This document shows, in pieces, positions 1 to 10,269 of a stretch of 64,000 nucleotides of DNA. Source of the DNA: Acheta domesticus (taxonomy: Eukaryota > Arthropoda > Insecta > Orthoptera > Gryllidae); contig JAHLJT010003656.1 in assembly GCA_031308135.1 (NCBI GenBank), forward strand, positions 77,612,698 through 77,676,697, in the 5' to 3' direction. The translations under genes were made by a program, and so were the position numbers. The notes below the pieces were generated by a model. The model was not told the origin of the DNA and searched no databases. It saw nothing but the letters and a program-made list of their open reading frames with translations. Each line of letters opens with the position of its first letter. Position 1 is the stretch's first letter.

Positions 1-26
1 CAATTTATAATGATAATTTTATAATT

Positions 27-74
<48 letters not shown>
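27..74. repeat. (TAA)n microsatellite
   Basis: About 15 near-perfect TAA/ATA units. The flank on its right (from about 72) is a dispersed repeat that reappears near 36970, so this array is probably the 3' tail or target site of a retroelement copy. Confidence 0.9.
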
Positions 75-77
<3 letters not shown>

Positions 78-152
78 GAAAACAATGAATTTCCCAAACG
101 TTGGCAAACTGAGATTTTTTTTCAAATGACCAACGACATGAACCATTCTTAG
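72..152. repeat. Dispersed repeat, probable retroelement 3'-end fragment
   Basis: This stretch and 36971-37055 share the same order of words: a GAGG(G)AA start, then a TTCC(C/G)AAAC(G/A)TTGGCAAACT core, then AAATGAC(C/A)AAC and CATGAAC near the end. The copy here abuts a TAA microsatellite. Such short conserved ends are typical of LINE 3' UTRs. The source family cannot be named from this window. Confidence 0.55.
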
Positions 153-164
153 AAATAATAATTC

Positions 165-216
165 ACACACACCGCATACAAACACACCACATATATGCAC
201 ACCACACGCATACATA
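165..216. repeat. (CA)-rich microsatellite
   Basis: Imperfect CACACA/CATACA run in the intron downstream of the nervy exon at 391-581. No other content is seen between 153 and 390. Confidence 0.6.
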
Positions 217-390
217 CTACACTTGAGTTTGCCATTTCCAAAATGTCTCTTGTCCACTTACGGCAAATCACGTTTTTCCTGTTTAAGTGTATTTCTCTCC
301 TTGGCCCATTCCGTAAGATATCTTCTGACAAAAGGTAAGGTAGGTTTTAGGGTAAGTGGAAAGACAAAAATTCTGCAAGAGGCTACTCAC

Positions 391-581
391 CCGTCGACGG
401 AGGCGGGCGCGCGCGGCGCTGGCCGCTTGTGGGCGGGCGGGGGCGCCGCCGCGGGCGCGGGCGCGGGGTCGCAGGCGGGCAGGTCGGCGGCGCTGAGCAG
501 CAGGTCGGAGGGCGGCGGCAGCTCCGCCGGCAGCGGCTCCAGCACCAGCGCCTCGTGCTGGCGCGCGTACTGCAGCGGCGT
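391..581 (-). CDS. nvy: nervy/MTG co-repressor, internal exon (end of NHR1 domain plus linker)
   Basis: Internal coding exon on the minus strand. Nervy/MTG proteins are nuclear co-repressor scaffolds that bind transcription factors through NHR1 and recruit SIN3/HDAC complexes through later domains. The exon begins TPLQYARQHE directly after a CAG acceptor (584-582), continuing the last helix of the TAFH/NHR1 fold; the family has a closely similar PAQYxAQHE stretch. It continues as a Pro/Ala-rich linker with SDLLLSAADLP and HKRPAPR, matching the position of the Lys/Arg-rich stretch after NHR1 in vertebrate MTG8. The donor is GTGAGT (390-385). The exon is 191 bp, enters in phase 0 and leaves in phase 2. 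It is far more GC-rich than its surroundings. The following NHR2 exon would lie beyond base 1. Confidence 0.8.
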
Positions 582-692
582 CTGCGCAACACGCCACGCG
601 CACGTCACTCGCCGCTCCTCCGCTAAGTCATACATGCTCACGTGCTCCATACAGGGGCGGAAGTTCAACGGAGGAGGCCCTTGAACCGATGC

Positions 693-696
<4 letters not shown>

Positions 697-753
<57 letters not shown>
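697..753. repeat. (TAA)n microsatellite, 5' flank of the LINE
   Basis: About 18 AAT/TAA units end exactly where LINE sequence starts. A second TAA run lies at the LINE's other end (3768-3801), so the element appears to sit inside one TAA array. The run begins about 115 bp upstream of the acceptor of the nervy exon at 391-581. Confidence 0.9.
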
Positions 754-754
<1 letters not shown>

Positions 755-3700
755 TCTGGATATCTAGTATCTCAGATAATCTTGGGGCTAGCCAAGAACA
801 CCGATGGCATACAGCCAGACAGAGTAAAAAGCTCCGTACCTCCATGGATGAAAAGAATTATGAAACGGATAGCCGACACACGGCGTGAAATATCACACCT
901 AGCCGAGGCATCTTCTAAGTCAAAAAACACGAATAAAGTTCAACAAAAAATACTTTATGTTGAACAAAAATACCTAACTGACAATGACACAACAAGGCTA
1001 ATGGTAGCTGAAAAGCTAAAAGAGAAAATCCAAGCATGGGCTCAACGAATAAGACGGTAAAAACGTAGAGAAGATTTACGTGTACAGAACCAGTTGTTTG
1101 AAACAGACGCGAAGAGATTCTATCGCAGACTGACTCAAAAACAGAATGACAATGCTGCCCCTCCTTCAAAAGATGACGTCGAAACATTTTGGGCAGGAAT
1201 CTGGGAGGACACCAGATCCTACAACCAAGACGCATCGTGGCTCCAATCTGAAGATGATGCTGCCAATGGACTCGTGGAAATAGTGGAACATGTTCAAGGA
1301 TTCTCGAAAGAGGACCTATGCCAAACAATTAAGAACATGGGAAACTGAAAATCCCCTGGGGTTGATAAGATCCAGATTTATTGGATTAAGAAATTAACAG
1401 CATTACATTCTCATCTAGCAAAGGCTGTTAATAAATGTTTAGAAAACCCTAAGGAACTCCCCGAATGGTTCACTCGCGGCACCACGTATTTGCTACCCAA
1501 AGCAGGAGACAGCTCTTTGGCGAAGAACTACATGCCAATTACTTGCCTGCCAGTAATGTACAAACTTATAACTGTAGCCATAGCTGACAAAATGTATCGG
1601 CACCTAGAGAAGAACCATCTGTTGCCAGTTGAACAGAAAGGATGTCGTAAAGGTTTCTATGGCTGTAAGGAAATCTTGCTTCTGAATAAAATTTTGAATG
1701 ATGTAAAAATGTGAATTTAAATGAATGAATGATGTAAAGATGTGTGAAAAGAATGTATTTCAAAATTTTGAAATAATTTTGAATGATGAAACGAAAACGT
1801 AATTTGAGCATGGCTTGGATTGACTACCAGAAGGCCTTTGACAGTGTACCACACGATTGGATTTTGAAGACCCTGGAGATCTATCGATTTCATCCTAGTC
1901 TTGTTGAGTTTTGCAAGGCTAGTGTGAAGTCGTGGAGCACCAGGTTACTAATCCACAGCGGAAAGGGAGTAGTAGAAACAAGAAGTATTCAGATGAACAG
2001 GGGAATTTTTCAAGGAGATTCACTATCCCCTCTTCTGTTTTGCATTAGTTTGATCCCTCTATCGAGACAGCAGTCGCACACTGACTTTGGTTACAAGCTC
2101 CATGGTGATGAAAGGCCTGTATCACATTTATTTTACATGGATGATCTGAAAGTGTTTGCTAAGAATGATGCTATTCTCTCCCAAATGCTGTCTGTCATCA
2201 ATGATTTTAGCAATGACATCTGCATGAAGTTTGGTCTTAACAAATGTGCAAAAGTCAACTTAAAAAGAGGAAAAATGACCACATCAGAGAACATTGAAGT
2301 TGATAGACACACTGTGATTCAAGATCTTGAGCCAGGTAAAACTTACAAATATCTGGGCATTGAAGAATGTGACACCATCTCGAACGACACACTGAAAGAG
2401 AGAATTCGCAAGGTGTATTATAGAAGAGTGAGACTTGTCCTGCAGTCCGCTCTGAACTAAAGGAATAAAATATCAGCAATAGGTAGTTTGGCGGTGCCTG
2501 TAGCCGAATACAGTTTCGAAATAGTAGACTGGACTGAACAGGAAATTCGCATCATGGATTGAAAAACCAGAAAACTGCTTACAATGCATCATGTTGCCCA
2601 CCCCCGAGCTGATGTACATAGACTTTGTGTCACGTAAGGAAGGAGGAAGAGGCCTGAGACAAATTGAAGCCTCCTGGCACAATGCAATAACCGGGATGGG
2701 AAAGCATGTAGTCAGCCATCGAGGTGACCCACTAATGAGACAGGTCATGAAATCCGACCGAAGAATGGGAAACAGAGGAATTGTTACTGTAGCAAGAAGC
2801 ATTGCGAACAAGACTATGCAAGACACCCAGAATGACAGAGACACTGAACTTCTGATGCTACTTAACATGAAATTTGAGACACAAGAAATGTTAAAGAAAT
2901 CGTGGAGAGACAAACCACTCCACGGACAATACTTACAAAGAATGGACAAGGTGCAGATCAATAAAGATCAATCATTTATGTGGCTTAAAAGGAGAAGAAT
3001 GAAGCCAGAATCGGAAGCACTTGTGATAGCTGCCCAAGATCACGCGTTGAGAACACGACATTATGATAAAGCGGTTCTCAAAATTTCCCAAGATGATAAA
3101 TGCCGCATTTGTCAGGAACACGTAGAAACCATTGGTCATATTGTCTCAGCTTGTCCAATCCTAGCAAAGACCGAATACTTGAAAAGACACGACAGGGTGT
3201 GTAGCTATCTCCACTGGCAGATCTGTACCGCCCTCGAAGTTCGGAACACATGCCCCAAGTGGTACGAACACTCACCGAAACCGGTGACGTCTGTTGGATT
3301 GTGTACGATATTGTACGACCAACAAATTCAAACTGATCGCACAATAGCGGCAAACAAACCGAATAAAGTCATCCGGAATTTGGAGAAAAAAATCGTGTTT
3401 ACTTGTGGATGTTGCTGTACCTTGCGATCAAAAAGTCGTTATCAAGGAGGCAGAGAAACGTCTTAAATACAAGAGTTTGGAAATCGAGATCAGCCGAATG
3501 TGGGGCGTAAAAGCACAGGTTATCCCGATAGTTATCGGAGCTCTGGAATTTGTTCCGCAAAATTTGAGTAAGAACTTGTCTAAACTCCCAGGTAATTCAA
3601 AGGACTGGGAAGTGCAAGAAATAGCATTATTTGAAACAGCCCATATTTTGCGCAAAGTATTGTAGAGGCACCGACAGACCATAAATCTACTCCTTAGGTA

Positions 3701-3767
3701 GCTAGTTGCAACCTGGAGTAGATTCTATATTCAGCCGACACATAACATCTTTAGTCGTGATTTAGAA
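754..3767 (+). pseudogene. R4/Dong-type non-LTR retrotransposon, 5'-truncated and inactivated
   Basis: One reading sense encodes the LINE polyprotein in order: a basic coiled stretch (PPWMKRIMKRI, about 840), the reverse transcriptase with DYQKAFDSVPH (about 1820) and GIFQGDSLSPLLFC, and an intact YMDDLK active-site box (about 2137). Then come the KEGGRGL segment (about 2637), a CCHC-type knuckle (CRIC...H...C, about 3100-3155) and a restriction-like endonuclease remnant (DVAVPCD...[14 protein letters not shown], about 3408-3490). C-terminal knuckle plus endonuclease and the YMDDLK wording point to the R2/R4/Dong group. It is dead: stops fall near 1058, 1346, 1712, 2458 and 2561, about 70 bp of extra sequence lies at 1712-1782, and frame changes occur near 2610 and 3405. 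The 5' part before the RT is missing. It lies in a nervy intron, in antisense orientation. Confidence 0.85.
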
Positions 3768-3801
3768 TAATTATAATAATAATAATAATAATAATAATAA
3801 T
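3768..3801. repeat. (TAA)n microsatellite, 3' flank of the LINE
   Basis: About 10 TAA/AAT units immediately after the LINE 3' end. With the array at 697-753 it brackets the element, as expected for insertion into TAA repeats. Confidence 0.9.
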
Positions 3802-4675
3802 GTATTTATTAATGGGGAGGCTCAGGCCATAGCGCCTGCTCGTCCGCCTAATCACTCAACCTACATTAATACGGAGCAGTAACCTTTTATGAGGGGGAGG
3901 ACAAACTGTAAACTTCGGAGACCCCTAATTAAATATCCCCATTATTTTAATTTTGTGGCTATACACTGAATTTTAGGAGTAAAAACATTTATTACAATAA
4001 ATGATTACAGAAAATAAATTTTTATTTTGGCAATTTGATGATAAAATTTGAAATTTAAATTTTGATATTTTCTTCCCATTTACAAATTTATCACTGACAG
4101 TAGAAATAGTATTTTTCAACCACATCAGTTTTTTGCTCAATGGATAAAATTCATAAATTACTTAGACGGTCTGTGTCTTGTGTCATTGTTTCGTAAATTT
4201 TTAATTGTAAAGCCTTATTTATTAAGTTTTATTACTCTGCGAATTTATGTAACACGTAACGCAACGACTTTTCCTTTTAATTTATTATTTACTTTTTCCT
4301 GTTTCTCACTCATTTTTAAACATATGTTTAAACATTCGACCTAGGCTCATGAAAGGCATTGACTTCATCGAAATTATTGCTAGCTATTGGTCACGTTAAG
4401 CAATAGAAACTAGGCATATACAAAATAACTTGTTTAAGTAACTTAATTTATTTGATCACGAATTTTTTGTAGACAAAAATTCCTTATTTAACGCTGAAAT
4501 TAACTATTGTTGAGGGTTCCATAGGATTTGGGGACCCCCGGACATGGCCCTGTCAGCCACAATGGAACTTACGCCGCTGGCTTCACACGTACTCTCAGTA
4601 ATTGAGCTTCTTATCAAAATGAGTATCTCCTTTTCTGTTTGGAGAAGTCGCGGGATTCCGCGGCGAGCCTCGTGA
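3802..4675. other. Intronic DNA, possible repeat remnant at its left end
   Basis: No coding or RNA signal. The first 150 bp (GGGGAGGCTCAGGCC ... GGAGACCCC) are richer in GC than the rest and follow directly on the TAA run, so they may belong to another dispersed repeat. From about 3950 the sequence is AT-rich with no recognisable feature. Confidence 0.4.
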
Positions 4676-4678
4676 AAG

Positions 4679-4846
4679 CTCTTGGCTGTCCGGTGACGTT
4701 GTGTCGAAGGCTGTGTTGCCGACGACGTTTCAACCGTCTTGTCGTGGTCTGCAGACCAGCTCTGAGAAAGACCACGACAAGGTGGTTGAAATGTCGGCAC
4801 CACAGACTTCGACGTGACGTCACCCGGACAGCCAAGGGACATCTAT
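4679..4846. repeat. Long inverted repeat (hairpin element)
   Basis: The left arm, about 4681-4751 (starts CTTGGCTGTCCGG, ends TCTTGTCGTGGTCT), is the imperfect reverse complement of about 4777-4844 (starts AGACCACGACAAG, ends CCGGACAGCCAAG). Each arm is about 68 bp and the loop about 25 bp. Open frames on both strands here are by-products of the palindrome. A foldback or MITE-like element is likely; no transposase is present. Confidence 0.75.
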
Positions 4847-6930
4847 TTCTCTTCGTTCTCTAGATTTACCTTTTAATGTTTCAAGTTTACCTTTCAATTA
4901 ACCCTACATGTGCCTCAGAATAAATATTATAATATTCTAGGCCATGTAGAAGTGTTGAAAATGATCACATTTTGCCCATGAACACAAAATGAGAAAATTC
5001 ATAAAACTTGGCTATATGGATTTACGCGTATGACATTTGTTTCTGATTTTCAAGCAATCCCATATGCACAAACACATTGGGCAAATACATGAAATATCTG
5101 TTTGCGTTACACCGCGACCTGCTGAACATATGTGCTTAAGAGGTTGTCTAGAATTCAGGGGCAAATATTCCGTATATAAATGCATATTTCCGTTATTTGC
5201 AATTTCCCAATTTACAGTCATTGGCAAAAAATTTAGAAGTGTTCCAAAGACGCTTCTCAATCGTGCTCTCAAACACTGTGTTCGAAAATTCCGTTTGTCC
5301 TATGTGAAAAGGTACCCGAAAACTATTAAATTGAACGGCTTGGGGCGGTTGAAACATATGCCACTCCTGCCACAGCATGTTTCCCCCTATCCGTAAGAGT
5401 TAATATCTTGATTTTCGTCGAAATGTATCTCATCTTGTTACTGCTTTTTATAAATAAGAAAAAGACATTGATTAATAAGATAACCCACACTTACATCAAA
5501 ATCCAGATATCTATATTTTTTAATATGGTGAATCTTGATCTGGTTTATCTTGTTACTGCCCCAAACAGTTCAGTTCTATCTTCAACTATAAGGATGAATT
5601 TGAATATTTCCCTTTTCTAAACAAGTGTTATTCTTGGATAAACCTCACTTTAGAAATAAGTTCTTCAATGTATCCCAGTGACGTGGCGTCGTGGGCAGTT
5701 TTGGTGAACCTGGTTCACGAACCTTTTTGTAAACACACTTAAACATACAGAGTTTGTAAAATATTGAATATTATTAGAACATTGAAACCAGGAGATTGAA
5801 TTAACATCACTATCACCAATATTTGCAATGACAATATTATTACGGAAAGTACTCGTGTACGAGAACTAACAGCTGTGGCGATAGTTTGGAATATTTGAGT
5901 TGTTTCTAAAACTTCGTAGACTACGGAACTAAATTGATCTAGTGAAGCTCAACGGGCGTTTAGCATACATCTTTCTGAATAGACATCTCGCCTAAAAATT
6001 GTCAATTTTTATTAGTTTTATATTTATTAATTTATCTCATAAACCCATTTTTCCAGTAGTATTCTCTTGAAAACTGGAAAATTTTTGTTGTGATCAGATT
6101 CTCGACTGAGTGAGGACAACAGATATTCTACCCTCTGAACGTGCTTGACACCCAAACTGTCAAAAAAACCTACTATTCAATATTACGTACTTGCAATGTC
6201 ATTATTTATAAGATTTTTTTCAGCTTACTCTTTAAATATAATATAAGGGAAAATAAATTATCTTCATTTTAATCCTCACCACTAGAAATAGAAAGCTTAA
6301 AATTCTGGAGAATATGAAGAATATGAAGTATTGAAGTTTGAAGAATATGGGAAGCCTTTGCTTATTGGTTGAATTTTTTATGTGAAGTGGTTACTGCTAG
6401 TGTCGTTACTCTTCAACAATTTTGTAAATATTCAAATATGCAAATTCTGATCAATGCTATATATTAACACTTCAATTTAATTGCACGTTGTTGCTTCGTA
6501 ACGTATTATTTTATCAAAGACCCCTTTCAGTTTTAAATCAATGATTCAAATTGAGATATACGAATAGTTGTTTTAAGTTTCAAAATTAAATTTTCATATT
6601 ACATCTCAGATACTTTGAAGAGAGCTAAAACACTGTTTCAATTTACGTATACTCTCATTTTTAAAGTATTTTCTAACACTTTTGACGAATGATTCCGTCA
6701 GAGACAATTTTTAAAGTATCTTAGCCCTTAATAATATGCAGGTGACACGTCAATGTGTGTTTCCTTCTCATTATAAACGATTTACTCACGTTTTTTCTCT
6801 GTCAGTACTCTTTGAATGCATTCTTCACTTACTTAAAATCTCGATTTTTGCGTAAAACACTCATTGAGAGTGAATGTGAACATTTGAACGCTATCATTCT
6901 CCTGCTCTGTTTCAATCTCACAAATGTAGC
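4847..6930. other. AT-rich intron, no gene recognised
   Basis: Gene-free by eye. A 119-codon open frame on the plus strand at 5037-5396 resembles nothing I know and lacks domain features, so I do not call it a gene. The rest is low-complexity AT-rich sequence. Confidence 0.5.
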
Positions 6931-7600
6931 CTTCCGCGAGCGAGAGTGGGTGGTTGGTGAGGAGGGGGGGAGAGAGCGGCGGGGCGCGTCTGCCACTCTC
7001 CACGCGGTTTACTCAACCGTCTCAGAACTTTAATGGACGCGGTGGAGTGGTTATTCTTTGCACTTAGTTTTAATTTGCTTCCGATTCAAATGAAGCTGAT
7101 TTCTGCCGCTTTTAATCTCGCCTTCCAAGGAATCTTCCGTTTTTCTTGCGCGACTGTTTATTTGTTTTGGCCGCGCGCCTCCGGCCTTCGTCCCTTTCCA
7201 CCCCTCCCCCCTTCCCACTCACAACCCCCCCCGCGCCGTTGGGGCCCCGCACTGCTGCCCCCCCCCCACCCTGATTATCACGGCCACCTAATCCCACAAC
7301 GGCGCAGCCTCGGCGCGGCTAATTGGAGCGTCTGTTTACACAGAATCGGAGCGATGCAGAAATAATAAAACTTACTAGTTGGGGCGGTGGGGGAGGGACA
7401 GAAATTTTGTTAATTTGGTTTCGCTGGCGGAAGGGGGAGGGGGCAGAGGGCTCGCGGCGCCCGGCGGCTGCTGCAGCGCCCTCGCGGGGCTGCGGAGCGA
7501 GAGGGCTCGCGAGAAGACAGCGCGGGGGCGAACAAGTTCATCGAAGGGGCTGTCGTTTCGAAAGGACTGCGTCTGTAAAACTACAGTAAATTCTTGAGAA
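6930..7600. other. GC-rich island inside nervy intron
   Basis: Base composition changes abruptly: G runs and CGCG words at 6935-7010, C runs at 7195-7270, and CpG-rich sequence at 7430-7560. No convincing exon was found on either strand. It could be an intragenic regulatory element or an internal promoter island; only composition supports that. Confidence 0.35.
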
Positions 7601-7725
7601 ACTCTTTTTTAAAAAAATATTGAAACGAAACTTTTGGTTTCTGTTTTTGGAAATTAACCATTTCTCTTAATTTGTATCGGATTTACATCAAATTATTTGA
7701 CAGGTATGGTGATACAAGCCTCCAA

Positions 7726-7936
7726 TGCCTGGATAGCCGAGGTCGCTATAGGTGAAGGGTCGAGGCTGCCTTGGCTTGAAGGGTCGCGGGTTCGAATCCC
7801 GCCTGGGCATGGATGTTTGCGTGTGTTCGTATGAACGTTCCGCTACCGGTACCCCAAAGTTATAACTCCACTGTGAAATTAGTGGTCGCTATAAGACCAT
7901 AGCAATTGAAATGCGACCTTATGTAAAAAAAAAACT
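7726..7936 (+). mobile_element. tRNA-derived SINE with poly(A) tail and target-site duplication
   Basis: The head (7726-7809) looks like a tRNA. A 7-base acceptor stem pairs TGCCTGG with CTGGGCA, allowing G:U pairs. A box A-like TAGCCGAGG sits at 7734-7742, and a perfect T-arm with box B GGTTCGAATCC is centred near 7794. A tRNA-unrelated body follows, ending in ten A residues at about 7925-7934. TCCAATGC occurs before the head (7721-7728) and after the tail (7937-7944), consistent with a target-site duplication. It lies in the nervy intron, antisense to the gene. It differs from the longer SINE family elsewhere in the window. Confidence 0.75.
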
Positions 7937-8503
7937 TCCAATGCTCTGGATTTTAAAAGATTGCATATACAAATTACCTACGAAAGGAAAAAATAATCTA
8001 TCTTATCGACATTATTTCGTAATTAATTTCAAGGAAAAACCAGGTAGGTATGGTTATTGTGTTACAGAAATAATGAGCTTTCAAGACATTGAGTGTCTGT
8101 GACGTATTTTTGAACTTCAAATATATTTTTTAGGTGGAAACTTGATTTACTTGACAAAAATTTCTTAGTTTCCAGCAAGAAAAACTAAGCACATTATGGT
8201 ACTATAATTGCCAGGGACACGTGTTGTACGAATCTGTAGTGTCTATTATTTTTTTTTTTTGATAATAAGCAATTTATTCAGTAAGTCTGATTTTAAAAAT
8301 GTTTTAAATGTAGATTTTCTAATTGAGATTTCGAACATACGAACACATCGAACTCACAGAATTTGGGAGATTTCTGAACAGATGCCAGGGGATTGTTGAG
8401 GACTCAATGTGAGACGCAGTGACGCGTTTCAAAAACGTTCAGGGCCAAAACGCGTTCCTGGGGAGAGGGAAGCGGAGAGGGATGCGCCAGAGCGGAGAGT
8501 GTT

Positions 8504-9067
8504 GTGGGTAGGGGTGGAGCGGGTAGGGGTGGAGCGGGTAGGGGTGGAGCGGAGAGGGTTGGAGCGGAGAGGGTTGGAGCGGAGAGGGTTGGAGCGGAGA
8601 GGGTTGGAGCGGAGAGGGGCGGAGCGGAGAGGGTTGGAGCGGAGAGGGTTGGAGCGGAGAGGGTTGGAGCGGAGAGGGGCGGAGCGGAGAGGGTTGGAGC
8701 GGAGAGGGTTGGAGCGGAGAGGGTTGGAGCGGAGAGGGTTGGAGCGGAGAGGGTTGGAGCGGAGAGGGGCGGAGCGGAGAGGGGCGGAGCGGAGAGGGGC
8801 GGAGCGGAGAGGGGCGGAGCGGAGAGGGGCGGAGCGGAGAGGGGCGGAGCGGGGAGGGGCGGAGCGGGGAGGGGCGGAGCGGGGAGGGGCGGAGCGAGGA
8901 GGGGCGGAGCGAGGAGGGGCGGAGCGAGGAGGGGGCGGAGCGAGGAGGGGCGGAGCGGGGAGGGGCGGAGCGGGGAGGGGCGGAGCGGGGAGGGGCGGAG
9001 CGGGGAGGGGTGGAGCGGGGAGGGGCGGTGCGGGGAGGGGCGGAGCGGGGAGAGGCGGAGGGAATTG
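8504..9067. repeat. 15-bp GC-rich minisatellite
   Basis: Roughly 36 tandem units of 15 bp, G-rich on the plus strand. The unit drifts in blocks: GGTGGAGCGGGTAGG at the left, then GGAGCGGAGAGGGTT, then GGAGCGGAGAGGGGC, then GGAGCGGGGAGGGGC at the right. Because 15 is a multiple of three and the unit lacks stops, long repetitive open frames occur on both strands; they are not genes. It lies in the nervy intron between the exons at 11710 and 581. Confidence 0.95.
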
Positions 9068-9470
9068 AATTGATTCCGAAGGGAAAAACAAGGGAGGGTG
9101 GAGTGGAGAGGGTTGGTGCGTGTGGAGCCGGGAGGGAAGGGGCGGAGAGAGGCTGAGCGAAGAAGGGTGAAGCATCTAGTAGAGTAGCAGGGCGGGGCGT
9201 GAAGTGTCGGTGCGAGGCGTGGTGGGTAGAGGCAAAGCGGCGCGGACCGGGCCGGGGCGAGGCAAGGTGAGAGCAGGGACAGACGGAGCAGCGGCGTACC
9301 TCGTAAATCGGTAATTAGTGTGGCGGGGCGAGGCTTGGCGGAACGGGCGGGGGCGATCGCAAGGTGCGCCAAACGACGGCGCGGGCAGGCGGCGCCACGG
9401 GGTCGCGCGGTGAGGGGGCGGGGACGGGCGGTGCGCGAAAAACACGAGTTACGCCGCGCAGACCTATCTG
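9068..9470. repeat. Degenerate GC-rich extension of the minisatellite
   Basis: The regular 15-bp pattern breaks down near 9065, but GGCGGGGCGAGGC-like words go on to about 9440. They resemble the equally irregular G-rich stretch at 62090-62530. Confidence 0.5.
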
Positions 9471-10269
9471 ATATTGCCAAAGTTTGCCACCTTAAATCTC
9501 GTGCCCGCGTGCAAACGGATGGCTGCGCTGCCCCCTCACCCGCTCGCCATGCGCGAAGGGAAGAGGTGATCCAGGGGGTCCCTAGCGCCCCTCCCCCCTG
9601 CGCTCAGAGGTGCCCTCACGCGCAATTCGCGCCTTCATTCAACGCATTTGCGCAGCCGCATCGTGCATCATGTGGCCGTTGCCGCGTCGTAGATTACGAT
9701 TCACGTTGAGGCAGGCAATCTCCGTATGCATATTTCGAATCCTCTTTTTTACATTTATTCAAGATTCCACGAGAAAACTGTCTAGCGTAATGTTCCTTCA
9801 AATTGGTTATTGGTTATTAGTTATTAATTAAAAAAAACGTATTCTGCATCATAGGTTGAATTTTCAAATATGTATGTAAATGGATAGAAATAATGTCTAG
9901 AATGAGAATGGAAAAAAACAAAGTGAAAGACAGGGAACGCTCTGCGTGCAATCTTTGTCTACAAACTCCACATTGGTTTCATTTACGCTGTCAGGCGGTG
10001 GTTAGCGACCATTTTGGACGCAATGTGAGCGGATTCCTAGTTACTACTTAGGGAATGGTTTAGACTTTAGAACTATAAGGGCGCGAGTAGTGACGGAGAG
10101 GGCGTAGGGAGTGGGGCGTGAGGCGTTTTGTATGGGACGGGTTGCATGGAACGTGTTGTAACGGTTGAGGTCCATGGGATGTGTTGCGTGGGGCACGCTG
10201 AGCGGAAAACGTTCCGTGGGGCGTAGGGCTTAAGGGTTTCGAACGCAGGACGTTGGGGCGTGGTGCCAC

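Noticed and set aside
5037..5396. 119-codon plus-strand frame
   Set aside because: No known similarity, no domain or codon bias, overlapping antisense frames of similar length.
7726..7809. Functional tRNA gene
   Set aside because: It has a tRNA-like fold but no convincing anticodon arm and is followed by a SINE body, A tail and target repeats.
8404..9480. Long Ser/Pro/Leu-rich and Arg/Gly-rich frames on both strands
   Set aside because: Stop-free 15-bp minisatellite units; no start context or unique domain.
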